Positions 7,961 to 16,792 are shown, numbered from the stretch's first letter. The stretch: DNA of 47,235 nt from Planctomycetota bacterium (GCA_022564995.1 JADFKK010000016.1:1-47235); one strand, 5' to 3'. The notes: generated by a model from the sequence alone, not told the origin. Translations and numbers: made by a program.

Positions 7961-7987
7961 CATAAAGCCGCGACCGTTGGTCGCGAC
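7961..7987. repeat. REP-like palindrome, CGCGACC-GTT-GGTCGCG copy 2
   Basis: Same stem and same GTT loop as the copy at 6004-6029, with the same ATAAAGC lead. The two copies flank the amidohydrolase gene on both sides in direct orientation. Confidence 0.85.
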
Positions 7988-8001
7988 CAGACGCAAGTCA
8001 A

Positions 8002-8074
8002 TCAGCCGCGGGGCGTTAGCCCTCGGTTCATTCCAGTCGGCGGCGAAAACCGAGGGCTAACGCCCTGCGGCTGA
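8002..8074. repeat. Long palindrome with GGCGTTAGCCCTCGGTT arms
   Basis: Arms 8002-8028 and 8048-8074 (TCAGCCGCGGGGCGTTAGCC and its complement) pair along about 27 bases with very few mismatches around a 19-base loop. A shorter relative (GGGCGTTAGCTCGGGGG) is at about 16778-16803, where it overlaps a stop codon. Confidence 0.85.
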
Positions 8075-8134
8075 TGAATAATTCGGGTTAGGCCGTTTCA
8101 CGCCGGCATCGCCGACGGTGCCGCCTCCTACAGT

Positions 8135-9286
8135 TTACTCCCCACACATCAACGCCAGCTCACGCAGCTCCGCCAGCGCTTCGTCTAACTCCGGTGCTTC
8201 GACGCCCCGCTGCCGCCCCGCTCGGTCGCAGTCGCACAATAACATCAAGGCCTCAAAATCTTCCGACTCGCGCAGTCGCCGCTGCCGGCGGACGCCCAAC
8301 TCTCCGTCGCGCAGCGCGGCGGCCAGCATGTGATGCTCGATCAGCCAGACAGTCCGCGGCGTGATGAAGCCTTCCAGCGCCTCCAACCCAGCCGCGACGT
8401 GATCCTGCGGATCGATCGCCTTGCCGACGTCGTGCAGCAGCGCCGCCAGCAGAAACTCTTGATCGTAAGGCAACTCGTCGCGGGCCAGATCGTACACCTG
8501 CAAACTGTGATACAGCGCGTCGCCCTCGGGATGCCACTTGGGGCTCTGCTTCACGCGCTCCAAAGGCAGCAGCAGCATCTCGTAAATCTGAAACGGATCG
8601 ATGCGGCTTTCTTCTTCGAGCAGTTCCTGATCGAGATCGACATCGGGATACTCGCGCTCCATCAATTGCTCTAACTCGGCGATGCTGGCCCGCTCGATCC
8701 CCTTGCCGGTGATGCTGCTTTTGAACACGTAATGGGCCAGATCCGCGGCATAGATCGTCAGTTCCAGCGGAAAGCGATCGGTGACGTGAACGTGCGTGAA
8801 GATCCGCTCCTCGCCGTGTTTTTGCACCCGCTTTCGCTCGACGTCGAACGTCATTCCCTCGGCCTCCAGCGCCCCGGTTACGCCTCCCAGAGAATCGGCG
8901 AAGACGTGAATGTCGATGTCGCTGCCGCGGCGCACGTGGCCGGTCATCGTGCTGCCGATCAATCGCGGGCGATACGCGCGAAGCATCCGCATCACCCGCA
9001 GCGCCACCAGCCGCATCTCCTTGAGCCGTGCCGTGCGGGCGTCGCCTTCGTGCAGCCGGGCCAGGGTCTGAATCTCGTCGCGAATCTCGCGATTGCTCGG
9101 CAGATCCTTCGGCTTGACCCAGCCGCGATTGATCGCGCGGGCCGCCTTCATCTTGGCCCGATAGTATTCCGATTCCTCACGGCTGTACATCAGCCGGGCG
9201 GCCGCCCAGGCAATCCGCCGCCTCAATTTATCGCTAGCCATAAGAACATGCGCCGAAACCAAGCCCATCGAAGCGGCGCGGGGCAT
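8135..9286 (-). CDS. Nucleotidyltransferase-HD domain fusion protein
   Basis: A roughly 383-aa two-domain protein. The start is uncertain: ATG 9286 has an AAGG at good distance, 9328 and 9241 are alternatives. Residues about 105-130 read RPRLIGSTMTGHVRRGSDID, the GS-x(9-10)-(S)DxD signature of pol-beta-type nucleotidyltransferases, followed by IHVFAD. The C-terminal half is an HD domain: HPEGDALYHSLQVYDLARDE, then the metal pair in FLLAALLHDVGKAIDPQDH and WLIEHH and CDCDRAG. This HD block resembles the one in bacterial CCA-adding enzymes. A helical segment precedes the first domain (WAAARLMYSREESEYYRAKM). No signal peptide is present, so the protein should be cytoplasmic. A role in nucleotide or RNA-end metabolism is an inference. 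Confidence 0.75.
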   Translation of the reverse strand: MPRAASMGLVSAHVLMASDKLRRRIAWAAARLMYSREESEYYRAKMKAARAINRGWVKPKDLPSNREIRDEIQTLARLHEGDARTARLKEMRLVALRVMRMLRAYRPRLIGSTMTGHVRRGSDIDIHVFADSLGGVTGALEAEGMTFDVERKRVQKHGEERIFTHVHVTDRFPLELTIYAADLAHYVFKSSITGKGIERASIAELEQLMEREYPDVDLDQELLEEESRIDPFQIYEMLLLPLERVKQSPKWHPEGDALYHSLQVYDLARDELPYDQEFLLAALLHDVGKAIDPQDHVAAGLEALEGFITPRTVWLIEHHMLAAALRDGELGVRRQRRLRESEDFEALMLLCDCDRAGRQRGVEAPELDEALAELRELALMCGE

Positions 9287-9391
9287 CTTGTTACCTTCAT
9301 TGTAGACCATCGGCCGGCAGTCTTTCAACCCGGAGCCTCAACCGGACCGTCGCGCTACTTCGCGGCGATGTCACCCGAAGCCGTTCAAGAG

Positions 9392-9421
9392 TAGACAGTG
9401 CCCCTGCTCAAAAGCTAGAAT
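9392..9421 (+). promoter_or_regulatory. Predicted sigma70-type promoter for the protease gene
   Basis: TAGACA (9392-9397), an 18-base spacer and TAGAAT (9416-9421). Transcription would begin near 9428, leaving a leader of about 37 bases that contains GGAGAGG before ATG 9465. Confidence 0.5.
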
Positions 9422-9464
9422 GATGTTCCTCATCCCAACACACTTCGGAGAGGAAAAACCGGTC

Positions 9465-12086
9465 ATGATTTCTCGATTTTTGTGCGGCGCTATCGTTCTC
9501 GCCATATTGTCAGTCGCCCCGACGCCCGCTCGGGCCGATTTCAAGGCGGAGCAGATTCGCCGCGGAAAGCGGGCCACGGCGCTGGTGGTCTTGCCGACGG
9601 GCAAGGGATTCGGAACGGCCTTTTGTATCGACACGGCGGGCGTTTTCGTTACCAACGCGCACGTCGTCAAGACGACCAACGCCGGCCTGGTCTCGCTGGT
9701 GCTGAACACGGCCGACGCCGACGAAAAGAAAGTCGTGGCCGAAGTCTTGCGGGTCGACAAGAAGGCCGATCTGGCGTTGCTGTACGTGAAAGATGCCGAC
9801 AAGTTGAAATTGACCAGCCTCGAGATGGGAAAGGCGGCCGATCTGATCGAGACCCAACAAGTCGTCGCCTTCGGTTATCCGTTCGGCAAATCACTGGCGG
9901 TCAAGGAGAAAAAATATCCCAGCATTAGCGTCAACGTCGGGCGGATCACGGCCCTACGCAAGGCCAAAGGTCAACTGCAAACCATCCAACTCGACGCCCA
10001 ACTCAATCCGGGCAACTCCGGTGGCCCGGTGCTCGACGAGTCGGGCAAGGTCGTCGGCATCGTCCGCTCCGGAGTGCTCGCCAGCGGCGTGAACTTCGCG
10101 ATTCCAGTGTCTCATTTGCGGGCGTTTGTCGAGCGTCCGGACATCATCTGTGAATCACAAGTGGTGCCGTATGCCAAGCGACGGGACGAAATGGAGCTAC
10201 TGATTCGGTTGGTACGATTTGCGGGAAGCGATGGCGTGCTCAAGGTGCGTGTTAAAGTCAGCTCGGCCAGGGGAGACCACCGAGAGTTTGAGGCACAGCC
10301 AGCCGGCAAGAATGAATACCGTGTGCGATTTGCACCGCTGCCGAAGCGCACGAAAGCGGATGTTGTTCCGGTGGTGATCCATTTCGACGACGGATCGATG
10401 CAGTGCAACACGACCGATCAGAAAATCAAGTTGGACGACGTTGAGTTTTCACTGTTCCAAATCAGTCGCATCGAGCGTACCGACAAGGGATACAAGTTAT
10501 TGCTGAAGTCCGGCAAGCGACATTCCGGCAAAGTGCTGCACGCCGCGCCGCTGCGAGCGGACTTTGGCAGCACCCACGTCGACGTCGATCTGGCCCGCGC
10601 CAAGAGCATCGTCGTCTATCAGCCGCTCGCTCCGTCGGATAAAGTCACTTTTACGATCTTGGTCGAGCAAGACGGAAAGCCCCTCAACAACCTGACTCGC
10701 GAGATTCGCATTGAGGGCGCTGCGGCCGTGGCGTCCGTCGCTGCGTCGCCGCGCCATCCTAACGGGCCTTTCCCGGCCATCGTAACCGGCCGGCCCGGCG
10801 ACAAGAAAATCACCCTGAAATTGCCGCAGACGTATTCGACCTTCGACGTCGGCGGCTATGGTCGATACCTGGTGATGTTCCTCAAGGAGTCGAGCCGGAT
10901 CGTGATCGTCGACGTGGTTCAGGCCAAGATCGTTCACGAAATCCCCGGCGTGTCTCAAGACGTCCGTATCGCCGCCGGTGCCGAGAAATTCGTGCTGGTT
11001 TTGCCAGGCCAGAAGCTCATGCAACGCTGGAGCTTCAAGACGATGGAGCGAGAAAAAGTCGCGCTGCTGCCGGGCAAGGGCACGACGAAGCGCGTGCTGC
11101 TGGGTGAAAACAGCCGCGGGCCGATGCTGCTGGGAGCCGAAGACGCCCACTTGATCGACCTGGAGACAATGAAGCCCATCGAGGTCGAAGGCCATCTGCA
11201 TGGCGGATCGGGGCGTTACGGTCTCTCGTTTCTCGGTTCGGCCAATGGCAATGCCTATGGGATGATCGGGACCAGCGGCAGCCCTGCAACCTACCATCTG
11301 ATGCGAATCGACGGCAAGCGGATCGCGACGGGAAAATTCTCCAGCACAAGCTATCGCGTCCGCTGGGCTTGGCCTAACGCTGACGGCAGTCTCGTTTTTC
11401 TGGCTTTTGGCGAAGTTTACTCCAGCAATTATCAGCGCGTGCCAGCGACATGGCTCGACAAAACGCTGTTGGTTCCGTCGGTCGACCCGGCGTTCTTCCT
11501 GTCGGTCGATTTCATCGACAGCCGCAACGGCCGTCCGACCGCCGACGTGCGGATTTGCACGAACGCCGATCGGCGCATCGTCCACACGGTAACCAACATC
11601 GACGAAATGGGGATCAAAGGAGACCGCAGCTCGTACCACACCGTCTATGGGCGCAACGAGAGAGCCCGACGTCGCTTTGGATACCTGCCCTGGGCGAAAA
11701 CACTCATCACCCTCCCCTACGACAACCGGAGTGTCGTCGTGCGACGGATCGATTTGATCGCCGCGCTGGAGGCGTCCGGCCGAGACTATCTCTACGTCGA
11801 TTCGGTTCCTCCGCAACGCGCTGAAAAAGGCAGGACGCTGACGTACCAAATCAACGTCCGTTCGAAGCACGGCGGCCTGAAATACAAATTGGAAGACGGC
11901 CCGAAAAACGCAAGTGTTTCGTCCGCCGGCCAGGTGACGTGGAATGTTCCCGAGGCGACGGCCAAGGACACCTTTGCGATCATCGTCAGCATCACCGACC
12001 GCGCCGGCAACGACCTGCTGCATTCCTTTGAAGTCAAAGCCGTCGAACGACAAGCTGTGACGGGCACAAAGGTGAGCGGCAGATGA
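9465..12086 (+). CDS. Secreted trypsin-like serine protease with long C-terminal region
   Basis: An 873-aa exported protein. The start at 9465 follows GGAGAGG and opens a signal peptide (MISRFLCGAIVLAILSVAPT, cleavage near PARA). Residues about 30-230 form an S1C/DegP-like protease domain with the full triad: His66 (FVTNAHVVK), Asp102 (KKADLALLYV) and Ser185 (NPGNSGGPVLD). No PDZ domain follows. Residues about 230-430 look like beta-rich segments. Residues about 440-750 carry repeated 'vdv..akiv.eipg' and 'lidletmkpiev' blades that resemble a YncE/WD40-like beta-propeller. The end (about 780-865) is an Ig-like domain of the putative-Ig type (LTYQINVRSKHGGLKYKLED, VTWNVPEA). The stop codon TGA overlaps an intergenic repeat. 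Likely an envelope protease; its target is unknown. Confidence 0.87.
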   Translation: MISRFLCGAIVLAILSVAPTPARADFKAEQIRRGKRATALVVLPTGKGFGTAFCIDTAGVFVTNAHVVKTTNAGLVSLVLNTADADEKKVVAEVLRVDKKADLALLYVKDADKLKLTSLEMGKAADLIETQQVVAFGYPFGKSLAVKEKKYPSISVNVGRITALRKAKGQLQTIQLDAQLNPGNSGGPVLDESGKVVGIVRSGVLASGVNFAIPVSHLRAFVERPDIICESQVVPYAKRRDEMELLIRLVRFAGSDGVLKVRVKVSSARGDHREFEAQPAGKNEYRVRFAPLPKRTKADVVPVVIHFDDGSMQCNTTDQKIKLDDVEFSLFQISRIERTDKGYKLLLKSGKRHSGKVLHAAPLRADFGSTHVDVDLARAKSIVVYQPLAPSDKVTFTILVEQDGKPLNNLTREIRIEGAAAVASVAASPRHPNGPFPAIVTGRPGDKKITLKLPQTYSTFDVGGYGRYLVMFLKESSRIVIVDVVQAKIVHEIPGVSQDVRIAAGAEKFVLVLPGQKLMQRWSFKTMEREKVALLPGKGTTKRVLLGENSRGPMLLGAEDAHLIDLETMKPIEVEGHLHGGSGRYGLSFLGSANGNAYGMIGTSGSPATYHLMRIDGKRIATGKFSSTSYRVRWAWPNADGSLVFLAFGEVYSSNYQRVPATWLDKTLLVPSVDPAFFLSVDFIDSRNGRPTADVRICTNADRRIVHTVTNIDEMGIKGDRSSYHTVYGRNERARRRFGYLPWAKTLITLPYDNRSVVVRRIDLIAALEASGRDYLYVDSVPPQRAEKGRTLTYQINVRSKHGGLKYKLEDGPKNASVSSAGQVTWNVPEATAKDTFAIIVSITDRAGNDLLHSFEVKAVERQAVTGTKVSGR

Positions 12087-12158
12087 GAATTTACCTGTAG
12101 TAGCTACCGTCGCCAGACGGTGGATATGCTCAATCCACGCTCTGGCGAGCGTAGCTAC
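12074..12158. repeat. REP-like element overlapping the protease stop codon
   Basis: GAGCGGCAGATGA (12074-12086) is identical to the outer arm of the element at 2066-2171, and its final TGA is the stop codon of the protease. It is followed by a 26-base stem (12100-12125 paired with 12133-12158; arms end GTAGCTAC) with a 7-base loop. Confidence 0.8.
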
Positions 12159-12366
12159 GGGTAAGTTTTGAAGACAGCCCGTTCTCGCCGAGGAACCGTG
12201 GCGGAACCGCTTACCTCGCCCAGTAGCGCGAAGTGAACGGGTAAAATGGAATTATCCCCGTCCGAGGTGGGCCGGGCTCTTGCGGGTGGGATTGCGACGC
12301 ATCACAATACATGCTCGTGTTTTCGGCGAACCCATCATGCGTCGGCATTTCGCGCTCGGTACGTCT

Positions 12367-13905
12367 ATGCTGGCGAAACTTAACACCTTTTCTTTACTGG
12401 GGATCGACGCCTTGCCGGTTGAGGTTGAGGTCGATGTGTCTCCCGGTGCGCTGCCGAAGACCGTGCTGGTCGGGCTGCCCGAGGCGGCCGTGCGCGAGAG
12501 TACGCATCGGGTCGAGAGGGCCGTCGTAAATTCCGGCTTCATGCGCCCGCAAGATCGGGTGGTGATCAATCTGGCGCCGGCCGACATGCCGAAAGACGCG
12601 GCCAGCTTCGACCTGCCGATCGCGCTGGGGCTGTTGGCCGGCAGCGGGCAGATTGAGTCGGAGCGGTTTGGCGACTATGCGGTGATCGGCGAACTCGCGC
12701 TGGACGGCATGGCACGGCCGTGTCGGGGCGCGCTGTCGATGGCCATCGCCGCGGCCGAGCAGGAGGGCATTCGCGGGCTGGTCGTGCCGCAGGCCAACGC
12801 CGCGGAAGCCGCCGTGGTCGATTCGGTCGAGGTGATCGCCGTTTCGAGCCTGGCCCAAGCGGTGGCGTTTTTCAGCGGGCAGGTCGAAATAGAGCCGACC
12901 CCGCCGCGATTGGAAGAGCTGTTCGAGGAATTCTCGCGCTACGAAATCGACTACGCCGACGTCCGCGGACAAGAGATGGCCAAGCGATCGATTACCGTGG
13001 CCGCGGCGGGCGGACACAACCTGCTGATGGTCGGGCCGCCCGGCTCGGGCAAGACGATGCTCGCCTCGCGCATGCCGACGATCTTGCCGCCGCTGTCGGC
13101 CGCCGAGTCGATCGAGACGACCCGGATTTATAGCGCCCTGGGCAAACTCAAACCGGGCCAGCCGTTGTTGACCACGCGACCGTATCGGGCTCCGCATCAC
13201 ACAATCAGCAACGCCGGCCTGGTGGGCGGCGGCAGCAAGCCGGTCCCGGGCGAGATCAGCCAGGCCCACAACGGCGTGTTGTTTCTCGATGAGCTGCCCG
13301 AGTTCAGCCGCAGCACGCTCGAGGTGCTCCGCCAGCCGCTGGAAGAAGGCCATGTGACCATCTCGCGGGCGCTGTCGAGCTCAACTTTTCCGGCCGACTT
13401 CATGTTGATCGCCGCGCTCAATCCTTGCCCCTGCGGCTATCGCAACGATCCGCGCCGCGATTGCCATTGCTCGGTGCCGCAGATCGAGCGTTACATGAAC
13501 AAGATCAGCGGGCCGCTGCTGGATCGTATCGACATGCACATCGAGGTGCCGTCCGTGCCGTTTAAGGAGCTGTCGGGTGACGAATTGGGAACATCGAGCG
13601 AGCAGATGCGCGAGCAGGTCGTCGCCGCCCGAACGATCCAGCAGCGGCGTTTCGAGGCGGTCAGCGCCCGGCACAACGCGCAGATGAGCAGCCGCCAGCT
13701 AAGGCAGTTTTGTCGCCTGAGCACCGAGTGTCAAAACCTGCTCAAGGCGGCCGTCCACGACATGGGCCTTTCCGCCCGAGCCCACGACAAAGTGCTCCGT
13801 CTGTCGCGGACCATCGCCGATCTCGAATCGAGCGCCGCCATCGAACCGCCGCACATCAACGAAGCGATCAACTACCGGATGCTCGATCGCGGGCTGTGGA
13901 AGTGA
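12367..13905 (+). CDS. comM: YifB/ComM family Mg-chelatase-like AAA+ ATPase
   Basis: A 512-aa ATPase, matching the usual length of ComM (about 506 aa), a hexameric helicase that aids branch migration when transformed DNA recombines. The start at 12367 (MLAKLNTFSLLGIDALPVEV) is set by family length and by the family's N-terminal pattern; the Shine-Dalgarno is weak. Residues 1-170 are the ChlI-like S5-fold domain (VGLPEAAVRESTHRVERAVV, PADMPKDAASFDLPIALGLL). The Walker A GPPGSGKT is at about 223-230 and the Walker B region reads GVLFLDELPEF. NPCPCGYRND and CSVPQIERYMNKISGPLLDRID are the classic YifB zinc-like and sensor blocks. It is not part of a competence cluster here. Confidence 0.93.
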   Translation: MLAKLNTFSLLGIDALPVEVEVDVSPGALPKTVLVGLPEAAVRESTHRVERAVVNSGFMRPQDRVVINLAPADMPKDAASFDLPIALGLLAGSGQIESERFGDYAVIGELALDGMARPCRGALSMAIAAAEQEGIRGLVVPQANAAEAAVVDSVEVIAVSSLAQAVAFFSGQVEIEPTPPRLEELFEEFSRYEIDYADVRGQEMAKRSITVAAAGGHNLLMVGPPGSGKTMLASRMPTILPPLSAAESIETTRIYSALGKLKPGQPLLTTRPYRAPHHTISNAGLVGGGSKPVPGEISQAHNGVLFLDELPEFSRSTLEVLRQPLEEGHVTISRALSSSTFPADFMLIAALNPCPCGYRNDPRRDCHCSVPQIERYMNKISGPLLDRIDMHIEVPSVPFKELSGDELGTSSEQMREQVVAARTIQQRRFEAVSARHNAQMSSRQLRQFCRLSTECQNLLKAAVHDMGLSARAHDKVLRLSRTIADLESSAAIEPPHINEAINYRMLDRGLWK

Positions 13906-13937
13906 GGCGGATTGCGCGTAGGTTATTTCAGCATCGC

Positions 13938-13965
13938 TTGTCGAATCCGAAAGATCGCGTAAAAT
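13938..13965 (+). promoter_or_regulatory. Predicted promoter for the restriction-modification pair
   Basis: TTGTCG (13938-13943), a 16-base spacer and TAAAAT (13960-13965), in the 116-base gap between comM and the methyltransferase. The leader would be about 50 bases. No operator or controller-protein gene (C protein) is seen. Confidence 0.4.
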
Positions 13966-14021
13966 GGCCGACGCGCCTGTCGCGAACGCATCAATTCCCT
14001 CCATCAAACCTTAGCCGCCCA

Positions 14022-15089
14022 ATGTCGCAAACCAGTGTCAACACGCTTCGGCAGGACTTCTCGTCATATCTGCAAGGCGCTGCGCGGCAACCGCTTTTTC
14101 TTTGTGGAGATTCGCTTCGCGTTTTGCGGGAGATTCCTGACGAATCGGTCGATTGTGTCATGACGAGCCCTCCGTATTGGGGTCATCGTCAGTATGACAG
14201 TGAGGGGATCGGGCTGGAGGCGGATTACCGCGACTATATCGGCGGCCTTGCGAGTATTTGCGATCAACTGAAGCGGATTGTGAAAACGACGGGATCGTTC
14301 TGGCTGAACCTTGGAGACACTTACCGGAACAAGCAATTGTCGGGAATCCCGTGGCGCGTCGCTTTGACCTTGATCGACGAGCAAGGCTGGATTCTTAGAA
14401 ACGACGTCATCTGGAACAAAGTCAAGGGCGGCCCCGATAACGCGAAAGACAAGCTGGGCAACGTCCACGAACATGTGTTTCATTTCGTCAAAAGGGCGCG
14501 GGGATACTACTACGACGTGGATTCGATTCGGAATACGCCCCGAAAGAGTCTGGTAAAGAACGGCGCCGTGGTCTCCGCGACCGGCGTGACCGGCGTTCGA
14601 TACAAGCGCCAAATCGAACTTTCAACGGCGCTATCCAACGCCGAGAAGCAGCAGGCCACAGAGGCTCTCAATCAGAAGCTTCAAGCAATCGCAGACGGAC
14701 AACTGGCCGATTTCCGCATGATTATTCGTGGCCAGCAACGAACCACGCACTCCGACTCGGGTCGTGTTTCCGGCAGGGCGAGGGAGCTGCAGGAGAAGGG
14801 ATTTTATTTCTTGCAGTATCACCCCAAAGGCAGCAAGCCGCGAGACGTCTGGGACATACTGCCCGAGGATACACAAAAGCGAAAGCTCCATTTCGCACCC
14901 TATCCAGAAGACCTGTGCCGAATACCGATCACAGCGACCTGCCCGGAGGATGGCATCGTGCTCGACCCGTTTTGTGGAACTGGCACGACGAATCTTGTCG
15001 CGTTTTACCTGGACCGCAAGTCCGTGGGAATCGACCTATCAGAAGAGTATATTCGCCTGGCAAAAGAGCGATGTCGCTTCCTTCTATAA
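14022..15089 (+). CDS. Type II DNA methyltransferase (beta class, probable N4-cytosine)
   Basis: A 355-aa S-adenosylmethionine-dependent DNA methyltransferase. A longer in-frame reading overlaps comM; the ATG at 14022 (MSQTSVNTLRQDFSSYLQGA) gives the natural N-terminus. The catalytic motif IV TSPPYWG is at residues 48-54 and the SAM motif I DPFCGTGTT at 315-323. The order IV before I marks the beta class, and the TSPPY form is most common among N4-cytosine enzymes, though N6-adenine is possible. The middle (about 165-260) is the variable target-recognition part. The nuclease gene follows after 28 bases on the same strand. Both genes look less GC-rich than their neighbours by eye, consistent with lateral gain. 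It should protect the host sequence cut by the partner; the site is not readable from the protein. Confidence 0.9.
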   Translation: MSQTSVNTLRQDFSSYLQGAARQPLFLCGDSLRVLREIPDESVDCVMTSPPYWGHRQYDSEGIGLEADYRDYIGGLASICDQLKRIVKTTGSFWLNLGDTYRNKQLSGIPWRVALTLIDEQGWILRNDVIWNKVKGGPDNAKDKLGNVHEHVFHFVKRARGYYYDVDSIRNTPRKSLVKNGAVVSATGVTGVRYKRQIELSTALSNAEKQQATEALNQKLQAIADGQLADFRMIIRGQQRTTHSDSGRVSGRARELQEKGFYFLQYHPKGSKPRDVWDILPEDTQKRKLHFAPYPEDLCRIPITATCPEDGIVLDPFCGTGTTNLVAFYLDRKSVGIDLSEEYIRLAKERCRFLL

Positions 15090-15117
15090 TCGCGGTTCAT
15101 CCGTTGAATGTACGCAC

Positions 15118-15978
15118 ATGAACGACAGCAAAGTATTGGAATTGTTTGGGCTGTCGACGCGAAAGAATCGGCCTAAGAGTTGGCCGCAGATTATCAAGAA
15201 ACAAGTGTGCCCGTTCGTAGACGCCAAGTGCTTCAAAGTTCGGAAAAGCCAGCCCAACATTTCGATCGGCACATGCGCGGTTCGTTATGGCAAGGACGAA
15301 AAGGACGTTATCATATGTCCCAATCGTCTACTCGAACGCATGCAGGTCTTTACGGATTGTTTGCACTTGCTGACTCGCCATGAACCGGGCAACGAATTGC
15401 ACGTGGTCCCAGAAGTAAGCATTCCGGGCGGAAGTGTCGACTACTTTCTCGCGTCGACGAGGGATGAAAAAGTTCGTGACTTCGTGGCCATCGAATTTCA
15501 GACGCTCGACACCACGGGCACGGTGTGGCCGGAAAGAGAGCGGTTCCGAAAGGCACAAGGATTGAAGGTGAAAGCGGCCGACGTGAACTCGACGAAGAGC
15601 TTTGGCATGAATTGGAAAATGACGGCCAAGACGATTCTCGTTCAACTGCATCACAAAGTAGACACTCTTGAGCATATTGGAAAGCGATTCGTTCTCGTTA
15701 TTCAAGATCATTTGTTGGATTACCTACAACGAGAGTTCAATTTCGGTCATCTAAAAGGCGTCAGGTCGGGCGACACCATGCACATTCATGCGTATCGCCT
15801 TGTTGAAAATCGCAAACAGTTCCAATTGCAATTGGATTCCAGAATTAGCACCGATGCAGCCGGCGTCGCAAAGTGTTTAGGGATTCAGGCCGACACTAAG
15901 GTCGATCTGAAGGTGATCGTAGCCGAACTTGAAAAGAAGATCTCGCGGCAGACGCTACTTTCTCTGGGTAGCTTGTGA
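15118..15978 (+). CDS. NotI-like type II restriction endonuclease
   Basis: A 286-aa protein beginning MNDSKVLELFGLSTRKNRPK. Four cysteines are spaced as in the Fe-Cys4 fold known from NotI: Cys31 (KQVCPFVDAK), Cys38 (AKCFKV), Cys53 (GTCAVRY) and Cys67 (VIICPNRLLE). NotI has matching CPF and VCPNRAL blocks. The catalytic part shows Asp108 (GSVDYFLAST) and Glu126/Gln128 in FVAIEFQTLD, which parallels NotI's D...EIQTMD, a PD-(D/E)XQ variant. A Trp/Thr block (TTGTVWP) follows. It is about 100 residues shorter than NotI (383 aa), so it is a compact relative. It directly follows the methyltransferase, completing a type II system. The family call is from memory of NotI and was not searched. The recognition site is unknown and need not be GCGGCCGC. 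Confidence 0.8.
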   Translation: MNDSKVLELFGLSTRKNRPKSWPQIIKKQVCPFVDAKCFKVRKSQPNISIGTCAVRYGKDEKDVIICPNRLLERMQVFTDCLHLLTRHEPGNELHVVPEVSIPGGSVDYFLASTRDEKVRDFVAIEFQTLDTTGTVWPERERFRKAQGLKVKAADVNSTKSFGMNWKMTAKTILVQLHHKVDTLEHIGKRFVLVIQDHLLDYLQREFNFGHLKGVRSGDTMHIHAYRLVENRKQFQLQLDSRISTDAAGVAKCLGIQADTKVDLKVIVAELEKKISRQTLLSLGSL

Positions 15979-16207
15979 ATTCCGGCCCTGTCGGACCGTC
16001 GTGGAAATGGCGTCGACGATGTTCACCGTCGGTGCAGATCCTTTCCAGCCAACCGGCATTGCCGGTGGAGCCGGGCCTGCCTTTCGCTAACTGTCCGGCA
16101 CGCGGCCAATTGGCTGTAAACGGGCTACATAGGCTCGATTCGGCGGGTTGATCTTGCCGGAATCGCTCTGCCGGCATTTAATGGAATAACTTATCTAGGA
16201 GTTCGCC

Positions 16208-16792
16208 ATGCTTCATAACCTGTATCTCCTCAGCCATCTTGCAGTGCTCGCGCTGGCTGCCGGCGTTTGCGGCTGCGAGAAAAACGGCGACGACATGCCC
16301 GCGGCGACGCAGCAGCCCCGGGCAAACACCGAGCCGACTCGCCGCGCGCCAAAGAAACCGCCTGCCTTTGCGACCCATGTGAGAATGAGCTTGCCCGAGG
16401 AGGCCGGGCTCGCAGTGTGGCAGCAACTCTATGGAACGGTCGTCGTGGTGGGTGACAAGACCGTGGTGCGTTTGACTAGCTATGCTAACGCCGAAACGGA
16501 GCGATTTCCCTCGCTGATGATTCGCGCGATCGAGTCATGCACTCCACAACAACTCGTTGGGCGGACGGTGAAAGCCGATGCTTATTACCGGGCCAAACAG
16601 GATGGGGTCGTGTGGCGATCGGCCGACGAGCAGCCAATCGAATTCCAGATCATCTCGATGGAACATGGGTATATGCGAGGCGAGTTCGTCGCTGGGGTGC
16701 TTGCCAGCGGAACGAAGCGATCTCGAACGGCAGAAATCAGTGGTAAGTTCAAGGCCGAATTAACCATTTCCGCGGCGAGCCCCGGGCGTTAG
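16208..16792 (+). CDS. Lipoprotein of unknown function
   Basis: A 194-aa protein preceded by AGGAG seven bases before the ATG. The signal (MLHNLYLLSHLAVLALAAGV, then CGC) fits a lipoprotein lipidated at Cys23 (VCGC) or Cys21. A charged, proline-rich linker (about 28-55) leads to a compact domain: WQQLYGTVVVVGDKTVVRLT, SLMIRAIESCTPQQLVGRTV, PIEFQIISMEHGYMRGEFVA, mostly beta strands. I do not recognise the domain. The stop codon TAG lies inside a GGGCGTTAGCTCGGGG repeat (about 16778-16803), so the last residues (SPGR) may come from that element. It is 100 bases upstream of the secreted protein at 16893. Confidence 0.72.
   Translation: MLHNLYLLSHLAVLALAAGVCGCEKNGDDMPAATQQPRANTEPTRRAPKKPPAFATHVRMSLPEEAGLAVWQQLYGTVVVVGDKTVVRLTSYANAETERFPSLMIRAIESCTPQQLVGRTVKADAYYRAKQDGVVWRSADEQPIEFQIISMEHGYMRGEFVAGVLASGTKRSRTAEISGKFKAELTISAASPGR

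Noticed and set aside
10497..12053. 518-codon open frame on the minus strand opposite the protease gene
   Set aside because: It lies entirely antisense to a well-supported gene, has no ribosome site and gives an Arg/Asp/Gly-rich composition typical of shadow frames in GC-rich DNA.
13710..14021. N-terminal extension of the methyltransferase into comM
   Set aside because: It overlaps comM out of frame for nearly 200 bases; the ATG at 14022 begins the natural protein.
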